The notes under the pieces are model-generated. The model did not search any database and was not told the DNA's origin. It saw nothing but the letters and a program-made list of their open reading frames with translations. Positions 1 through 5,320 of a stretch of DNA of 5,320 nucleotides are shown here, in pieces. The number at the start of each line of letters is the position of its first letter. Position 1 is the first letter of the stretch. The position numbers were made by a program, and so were the translations under genes. Source of the DNA: Polyangium sp. (in: bacteria) (GTDB lineage: Bacteria; Myxococcota_A; Polyangia; Palsa-1104); contig JANWLJ010000268.1 of the NCBI GenBank assembly GCA_025450955.1, forward strand, positions 1 to 5,320, read 5' to 3'.

Positions 1-69
1 CGGGTCGATCTCTATGCGCCCGCCGAGTCGCTGAACGTCGCGGGGCCGCATCCGGTCGAGCTCGCCTAG
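1..69 (+). pseudogene. Upstream in-frame portion of the DUF4175-like gene, ended by TAG
   Basis: The window opens inside a coding frame (frame 1) that reads RVDLYAPAESLNVAGPHPVE, then LA, and reaches TAG at 67-69. The same frame continues without shift as SVDDDYGLGAIELVWKSEGG into the long reading frame downstream. The stretch before and after the stop looks like one extracytoplasmic beta-sandwich segment: the pattern 'hydrophobic-Y-s-v-x-DDYGL' is a common strand and turn motif in DUF4175 and similar Ig-like domains, and the stop sits exactly where Tyr is expected. TAC or TAT to TAG is one base change. I read this as the 5' side of the same gene, split by a nonsense mutation or a base-call error. 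The true start, and any N-terminal membrane segments, lie outside the window. Confidence 0.6.
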
Positions 70-108
70 TCGGTCGACGACGACTACGGCCTCGGCGCGA
101 TCGAGCTG

Positions 109-2118
109 GTGTGGAAGAGCGAAGGGGGGGCCGAGCATCGCCGGCAGATCTGGCCCGACGCCGCGGCGAACAAGACGCAGGCGCCGCCGCGCACCGCCGC
201 CGGCAAGCACCTGTGGGATCTCGGCGAGCTCGATCTCAAGCCCGGGGTGCGGATCGCCTATCACCTCGAGGCCAAGGACAACGACACGGTGCCGGGGCCG
301 AACGTCGGGATGTCGCGCACGTTCTATCTCACCATGTTCGATCCGCGTCAGAAGCACGAGGCGGCGATCCAAGATCAGCAGCAGCTCCTCGAGCTGGCGC
401 TGGCGCAGCTCGCCGATCGGGTGGAGCTGAAGAAGACCGGTGAGATGCAGACGGTGAGCGCGTTCGTGCGGCTGCGCGCGGGCGCCGAGGCGCTCATCGG
501 CGCGCTCGGCCGATCCACCGAGCGGCTCGGCGGAGATCCGCAGGCGACCGCGTCGACGCAGAAGGAGCTCCAGGAGATGCTCGGCCGGCTGGCCAAGCTC
601 GGCCGCGACGAGGCGCGGCTCACCGACGAGCTGCGCGATCGGGCGCGGCGCGGCACGCTCAAGGCCGGACAGACCCGGCCGCTCGAGGCCGAGAACGCCA
701 AGCAGGTGGCGGAGCTCGAGCGGGACGCGATCGCGCTCGACAACCTGCTCGGGCGGCAGCGGCTCGAGGAGCTGCTCGCCGTCGGCGACGAGATGTCGCG
801 CACCCGCGATCGGCTGAAGCAGCTCTTGGCGCAGTACAAAAAGACCCACTCGCCACAGGTGCGCAAGGAGATCGAGCGCGAGCTGCGCGATCTCGAGAGC
901 AAGCTGGCCGAGCTGCAAGCCAAGGCGCAGAAGCTGGCCTCCGAGCTGCCCGATCAGTTCTTGAATCCGGAGGCGATGGGCCAAAACGACGTGCAGAGCG
1001 AGCTCGACAAGATCCGCCAGATGATCGCCAAGGGCGACGTCGACGCGGCGATGGCGGCGCTCGACAAAATGTCGTCGTCGCTCGACAAGATGATGGCCTC
1101 GATGGAGGGCGATCTGCGCGGCTATCGGCGCGAGCGGTTCTCCGCCGAGGAGAAGCAGATGGCGGAGCTGGAGAACAGGCTCACCGACCTTCAGCACGAC
1201 GAGCAACAGATCAAAGACGAGACCGAACAGGTGCGGGCGCGCACCCGCCAAGAGGCGCAGAAGCAGATGCGCGACAAGATCGCGCCGGTCATCAAGCACG
1301 CGCGCGAGCAGGCGGCGGCTTTGCGCAAGCATCTGCAGGCGGTCGAGCCCGACGCGCTCCAGCCCTACGATCACGACGATCTCGAACGGATCGAGCAGCG
1401 GGTGGCCGATCTCGATCGGATGCTGAAGGACGGCGATCTCGACGAGGCGCGCGGGATGGCGTCGGAGGCCGAGCGCGGGCTCGGCGGCGTCGATGACGAT
1501 CTGCGCGGGCAGGCCGAGCGCGGCTGGCGCGGAGAGCGGCCGAGCGAAAAGCGCGCGCGCGGCCACATCGAGGATGGGCAGAAGCTGGCGCGGCAGATCG
1601 GCGAGGAGCTCGATCACGCGCTGCCCGGCCCGTCGCAGCTGATGAGCCCCGCCGATCAGAAAAAGATGGGGCAGCTCGCCGAGAGGCAGCAGGCGGCGCG
1701 GCGGCGGGCGCAGGAGCTCGGGCAGAAAATGGGCGGCGAGCATCGCGGTCCCGACGGCCAGCGCGACCCGCAGAGCGCGATGCCGCCCGAGCTCGCAGGC
1801 GGGCTCAAGCAGGCGGGGCAGCACATGGAGCGCGCCGAGGGACAGCTCCGGCGGCGCGCCACGCCCGACGCCTCGGGCGAGGAGCAGCAGGCGCTCGACA
1901 GCCTGGCCAAGCTCAAGCAGCAGATGCAAGAGGAGCGGCGTCCGCGGCAGCGCTTCGCCGGCGAGCAGCCGGACAAGGAGCCGGTCAAGATCCCGGGCGC
2001 CGACGAGTACAAAGCGCCGAAAGAGTTCCGGCAGGATCTGCTCGACGCGATGAAGCGGCGCGCGCCCGCCGACTACCAGGAGCAGGTCAAGCGCTACTAC
2101 GAGGAGCTGATCAAGTGA
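109..2118 (+). CDS. DUF4175-like envelope protein, C-terminal part (long charged helical protein)
   Basis: The 669 codons from GTG 109 are the longest stop-free stretch of this gene. The GTG has no clear ribosome site and falls inside a beta strand (AIELVW), so it is the first usable start after the TAG at 67-69 rather than a convincing native start. Residues 1-79 finish an Ig-like beta domain (RIAYHLEAKDND; SRTFYLTMFDP). From about residue 80 to 610 the protein is almost entirely charged helix rich in E, K, R, Q and A, with strong coiled-coil character (about 150-280 and 340-410). Residues 540-560 are a Gly/Pro/Gln-rich break. The end, PKEFRQDLLDAMKRR then YQEQVKRYYEELIK, resembles the conserved C-terminus of such proteins linked to MoxR clusters. 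No membrane segment is visible in this part. DUF4175 has no established biochemical role; an envelope location is inferred. The family call rests on architecture and neighbours and could instead be an unnamed relative. The stop overlaps the next start (GTGA). Confidence 0.72.
   Translation: MWKSEGGAEHRRQIWPDAAANKTQAPPRTAAGKHLWDLGELDLKPGVRIAYHLEAKDNDTVPGPNVGMSRTFYLTMFDPRQKHEAAIQDQQQLLELALAQLADRVELKKTGEMQTVSAFVRLRAGAEALIGALGRSTERLGGDPQATASTQKELQEMLGRLAKLGRDEARLTDELRDRARRGTLKAGQTRPLEAENAKQVAELERDAIALDNLLGRQRLEELLAVGDEMSRTRDRLKQLLAQYKKTHSPQVRKEIERELRDLESKLAELQAKAQKLASELPDQFLNPEAMGQNDVQSELDKIRQMIAKGDVDAAMAALDKMSSSLDKMMASMEGDLRGYRRERFSAEEKQMAELENRLTDLQHDEQQIKDETEQVRARTRQEAQKQMRDKIAPVIKHAREQAAALRKHLQAVEPDALQPYDHDDLERIEQRVADLDRMLKDGDLDEARGMASEAERGLGGVDDDLRGQAERGWRGERPSEKRARGHIEDGQKLARQIGEELDHALPGPSQLMSPADQKKMGQLAERQQAARRRAQELGQKMGGEHRGPDGQRDPQSAMPPELAGGLKQAGQHMERAEGQLRRRATPDASGEEQQALDSLAKLKQQMQEERRPRQRFAGEQPDKEPVKIPGADEYKAPKEFRQDLLDAMKRRAPADYQEQVKRYYEELIK
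2101..2106 (+). promoter_or_regulatory. Ribosome binding site for the TPR/peptidase gene
   Basis: GAGGAG lies 8 nt before GTG 2115, inside the last codons of the DUF4175-like gene. It supports GTG 2115 as the start. That start also gives a signal peptide and a 4-bp overlap with the preceding stop, a typical translational-coupling arrangement. Confidence 0.65.
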
Positions 2119-3689
2119 GGCGGGGGGCAGCGATCGCGATCGCGCTGGTGATGCTCTCCGCGAGCGCGGGCGCGGCCAAGGCGCCGACGGCGGAGCAGGC
2201 CTACAAGCTCATTCACGAGTGGCGCATCGACGAGGCGGACCGCGCGGTCAAGACGCTCGAGGCCGCGCACCCGCGCGATCCCGACGTCGCGTTTCTCGAG
2301 GGGGATCTGCTGTTTCTCCATGGGCACTACGATGAGGCGGCGGCCAGGCTCGGCGAGGCGGCGGCGCACGCGCGCTCCGGACCGGGCGGGGACGAGGTGC
2401 GCGGGATGCGCGATCTGGCGCGCGCCACCGCCGAGGCCACCCGCGGCTTCGTGAGCACTCGCGGCAAGCACTTCGTGATCTGGCATCAGCCGGGCAAGGA
2501 CGCGCTGCTCGCGCCCTACGCGCTCGACGCGCTCGAAAAGGCCTATCAGGCGCTCGGCGACGATTTTGGCGATCGTCCGAGTGAGCCGGTGCGGGTCGAG
2601 ATCTATCCCGAGGTCTCCGATCTGGCCAAGGTCTCGACGCTGACGCTCAAAGAGATCGAGACCTCGGGGACGATCGCGCTGTGCAAGTTCAACCGGGTGA
2701 TGATCGTCTCGCCGCGCGCGCTCCTCACCGGCTATCCCTGGCTCGACACGCTCAACCACGAGTACACCCACTTCATCGTCTCGCGCACCTCGCACAACAC
2801 GGTGCCGATCTGGCTGCACGAGGGGCTGGCCAAGTACGAGGAGCGGCGCTGGCGCGGACCGCACGAGACGACCGGCGGGCTCACGCCGACGATGGAGCAC
2901 CTGCTCGCGACCGGCCTCGCCAACCATCACCTCATCACCTTCGAACAGATGCATCCCTCGATGGCCAAGCTGCCGTCGCAGGAGGACACCGCGCTCGCGT
3001 TCGCCGAGGTCTACATGGTGGTCGACTATCTGAATACGCGGGTCGGCTGGGACGGCATTCGCAAGGTGATCGCAGGGCTCAAGAGCGGCGACTCGGACGC
3101 GCAGGCGGTGGCGCGCGTGGTGGGCAAGCCGTTCGATCAGTTTCAGCGCGATTGGCGCGGCTGGCTGAGGACGCGCAAGCTGCGGGCGCACCCGGGGCTA
3201 AAGCCCACCGAGCTCAAGTTTCGCAAGGGCAAGGCGAGCGCGAGCGAGGATGACTCGGGAGACATCGGCGAGGAGCGGGCGCGCAAGCTGGCGCGGCTCG
3301 GCGGAATGCTGCGCGCGCGCCATCGGCTGCGCGCCGCCGCCGTCGAGTACGAAAAGGCGCAGGCGATCGCGGGCGCGGACAATCCGCAGATCGCCAACAA
3401 GCTGGCGCGCACCTGGCTCGAGCTCGGCGATGCCGGCCGCGCGATCGCCGCCGCCGAGCCGGCGCTCGAGCTCTATCCCGATCAGGCGGGACCGAACGCG
3501 ACGCTCGGCGCCGCCTGGCTCGACAAAGGCGACGACGGCAAGGCGGAAAAATATCTCGACCAGGCGATCTCGATCTCGCCGTTCGATCCGGCGCCGCACT
3601 GCGGGCTGCAAAAAATCTATCAGCAGAAAAACGACCCGCGCAAACAGCGGGAGGCCGACGCCTGCCGGCTCCTCGGGGGCGGCCCATGA
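2115..3689 (+). CDS. Secreted TPR protein with peptidase MA-like (gluzincin) zinc metallopeptidase domain
   Basis: This 524-residue protein begins with a Sec signal: Arg2-Arg3, a hydrophobic core at 5-18, and probable cleavage after Ala20 (AGA|AKAP). No lipobox Cys is present, so the product is probably periplasmic or exported. Residues about 27-88 form TPR-like helices (AYKLIHEWRIDEADRAVKTL). Residues about 115-355 match the peptidase MA-like family: HFVIWHQ, then RVMIVSPRALL, then the zinc motif H215-E-Y-T-H219, then PIWLHEGLAKYEE with E236 as the likely third ligand. E216 is the catalytic base by analogy with gluzincins, so the active site looks intact. A charged linker (about 365-388) leads to three C-terminal TPRs (about 389-490). 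TPR plus gluzincin suggests a peptidase or scaffold acting on envelope proteins; the substrate is unknown. The GTG start overlaps the upstream stop, and the gene ends in an ATGA overlap with the next. A purely structural, non-catalytic role cannot be excluded. Confidence 0.88.
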   Translation: MRRGAAIAIALVMLSASAGAAKAPTAEQAYKLIHEWRIDEADRAVKTLEAAHPRDPDVAFLEGDLLFLHGHYDEAAARLGEAAAHARSGPGGDEVRGMRDLARATAEATRGFVSTRGKHFVIWHQPGKDALLAPYALDALEKAYQALGDDFGDRPSEPVRVEIYPEVSDLAKVSTLTLKEIETSGTIALCKFNRVMIVSPRALLTGYPWLDTLNHEYTHFIVSRTSHNTVPIWLHEGLAKYEERRWRGPHETTGGLTPTMEHLLATGLANHHLITFEQMHPSMAKLPSQEDTALAFAEVYMVVDYLNTRVGWDGIRKVIAGLKSGDSDAQAVARVVGKPFDQFQRDWRGWLRTRKLRAHPGLKPTELKFRKGKASASEDDSGDIGEERARKLARLGGMLRARHRLRAAAVEYEKAQAIAGADNPQIANKLARTWLELGDAGRAIAAAEPALELYPDQAGPNATLGAAWLDKGDDGKAEKYLDQAISISPFDPAPHCGLQKIYQQKNDPRKQREADACRLLGGGP

Positions 3690-4204
3690 GATGGTCGATC
3701 GCCGTTGCGCTGACGATCGCTTTTCCAATCGCGCTCGCGTCAAGCGAGGCGAGCGCGCGGCCGCACCGGCTGAGCGGCCACGATCCCGGCACCCGCCTGT
3801 CGCGCCGGGTGGTGATCGAAGAGAGCGGGGTTCGAATTTCGAACTGCATCTTCTCGACCGCGGAGCTGCCCGAGCGGCCGGGCCCGCGCGCGCGCACCCG
3901 CGACGCGTTCGAGGCGGGCGAGCCGATCTGGGGACGGTGCTACCTGCCCGATCCGCCGGGCAGGAATCAGCCGGGCGATCTCGTCGACCTCGTCACCATC
4001 GATCGCAAGCTGGTCTGGCGGCAGGGCTACCACCTTCCGCTCGCGCCGGCCGCGCTGTCGCGTTCGGTGGCGTACGGCGCGCTTCTGCGTACTCTTCTCG
4101 CCGCGCTCGAGCCCGGCACGCACTACGTCGAGATCGAGGGCACGATCCGGCGCAAAGGACGAGTGGTCAAGCTCTATCAGGGTTCGTTCCGCTACGTGCG
4201 GTGA
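3686..4204 (+). CDS. Small secreted protein of unknown function with two cysteines
   Basis: I do not recognise this 172-residue protein. The ATG overlaps the preceding stop (ATGA). The only nearby G-rich stretch is GGGGGC at 3675-3680, so translation probably depends on coupling. Residues 1-24 form a Sec signal peptide (Arg2, hydrophobic core 5-18, cleavage after A22-S-A24). There is no lipobox. The mature part of about 148 residues has exactly two cysteines, C54 (RISNCIFS) and C85 (IWGRCYLP), which could form one disulfide after export. The segment FEAGEPIWGRCYLP, the late LEPGTHYVEIEG and the terminal KLYQGSFRYVR alternate as beta strands, so a small beta-sandwich is plausible. Position between a secreted peptidase and MoxR suggests a periplasmic partner in the same envelope module. 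Codon choice and signal-peptide logic support a real gene; function is unassigned. Confidence 0.8.
   Translation: MRWSIAVALTIAFPIALASSEASARPHRLSGHDPGTRLSRRVVIEESGVRISNCIFSTAELPERPGPRARTRDAFEAGEPIWGRCYLPDPPGRNQPGDLVDLVTIDRKLVWRQGYHLPLAPAALSRSVAYGALLRTLLAALEPGTHYVEIEGTIRRKGRVVKLYQGSFRYVR
3830..3844 (+). repeat. Perfect 7-bp inverted repeat with 1-nt centre, GTTCGAA-T-TTCGAAC
   Basis: The 15-nt sequence GTTCGAATTTCGAAC is two arms of 7 bp around a single T. It is A+T-rich relative to its surroundings and lies inside codons 49-53 of the small secreted-protein gene (V-R-I-S-N), using CGA and ATT. No function is claimed. A one-base loop cannot form a stable RNA hairpin with all seven pairs, so as DNA it would be a dyad rather than a terminator. 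Confidence 0.5.
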
Positions 4205-4206
4205 TC

Positions 4207-4213
4207 GGGGCGG
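4207..4213 (+). promoter_or_regulatory. Probable weak ribosome binding site for moxR
   Basis: GGGGCGG lies 9 nt before ATG 4223, in the 18-bp gap after the previous stop. It is a weak Shine-Dalgarno match but at correct spacing. The gap is too short for a separate promoter plus leader and shows no -10-like sequence. Confidence 0.4.
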
Positions 4214-4222
4214 TGTGGCAGA

Positions 4223-5281
<1,059 letters not shown>

Positions 5282-5283
5282 CG

Positions 5284-5320
5284 ATGATCCTCGATCCGGT
5301 CGCGCTCCAGCGTCTGCAAA
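5284..5320 (+). CDS. DUF58 domain protein, 5' fragment only
   Basis: Only the first 12 codons are in the window: ATG followed by ILDPVALQRLQ. The start lies 2 bp after the moxR stop. DUF58 proteins commonly open with a short 'hLDPxxLxxLxxL' sequence, and a DUF58 gene directly after moxR is one of the most frequent gene pairs in bacteria. The assignment therefore rests on position plus this brief match. In the family, the full protein would have a vWA-like fold and act as the partner of the MoxR ATPase. None of its domain residues can be seen here. Confidence 0.65.
   Translation, partial: MILDPVALQRLQ

Noticed and set aside
67..69. TAG as a reassigned sense codon or pyrrolysine/selenocysteine-type recoding
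   Set aside because: The four gene ends seen use TGA (three) or TAA (one), so TAG is not seen as a terminator, but four genes are far too few to infer reassignment. No recoding element is evident, and a single-base change from a Tyr codon is simpler.
2130..2143. Overlapping GCGATCGC palindromes
   Set aside because: They encode alternating Ala and Ile in a signal peptide (AIAIA), using GCG/ATC codons that are common throughout the window; no evidence of a regulatory or recognition role.
2097..3191. Open antisense frame of 364 codons opposite the peptidase gene
   Set aside because: Low-complexity R/L/A/V composition and no domain; it is the shadow of the well-supported TPR/peptidase gene.
3828..3838. 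tRNA T-arm-like sequence GGGTTCGAATT, a possible tRNA end or attachment site
   Set aside because: The bases after the TTCGAAT loop do not pair with the G-run to make a T-stem; no acceptor stem, anticodon arm or CCA is nearby, and the stretch is in frame in a coding gene.

Overview
This is a compact, G+C-rich bacterial segment with strong G/C preference at third codon positions. It is read entirely on the + strand as five consecutive genes. The gene content suggests a Gram-negative bacterium: a long charged helical DUF4175-type envelope protein, a secreted TPR/HExxH protein, a MoxR AAA+ ATPase and a DUF58 protein. Base composition and the style of the proteins point to Myxococcota or a related former deltaproteobacterial lineage. 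That assignment is inference, since no rRNA or taxonomic marker is present.

Layout: (1) nt 1-2118 is the 3' part of a DUF4175-like gene whose 5' end lies outside the window. Its frame is open on both sides of a single in-frame TAG at 67-69, so it is either interrupted or carries a sequence error. (2) nt 2115-3689 encodes a secreted TPR protein with a peptidase MA-like (gluzincin) domain, HEYTH...HEGLA. (3) nt 3686-4204 encodes a small secreted protein of unknown function with two cysteines. (4) nt 4223-5281 encodes a complete MoxR-family AAA+ ATPase. (5) nt 5284-5320 is the first 12 codons of a probable DUF58 protein.

The first three genes are joined by 4-bp stop/start overlaps (GTGA, ATGA). 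MoxR follows after 18 bp and the DUF58 start after 2 bp. There is no room for internal terminators and no convincing internal promoter, so this is almost certainly one transcription unit whose promoter lies upstream of the window.

MoxR and DUF58 proteins are a well-known pair in which the ATPase acts as a chaperone-like remodeller. DUF4175 and von Willebrand A proteins often occur in the same clusters. What is less routine is a predicted active-site-intact secreted zinc peptidase and a small unknown secreted protein between DUF4175 and MoxR. The reasonable inference is a cell-envelope assembly or remodelling module: a cytoplasmic ATPase plus membrane and periplasmic partners. No mobile element, CRISPR array, RNA gene or phage feature was seen, and no gene-free stretch longer than 18 bp exists.
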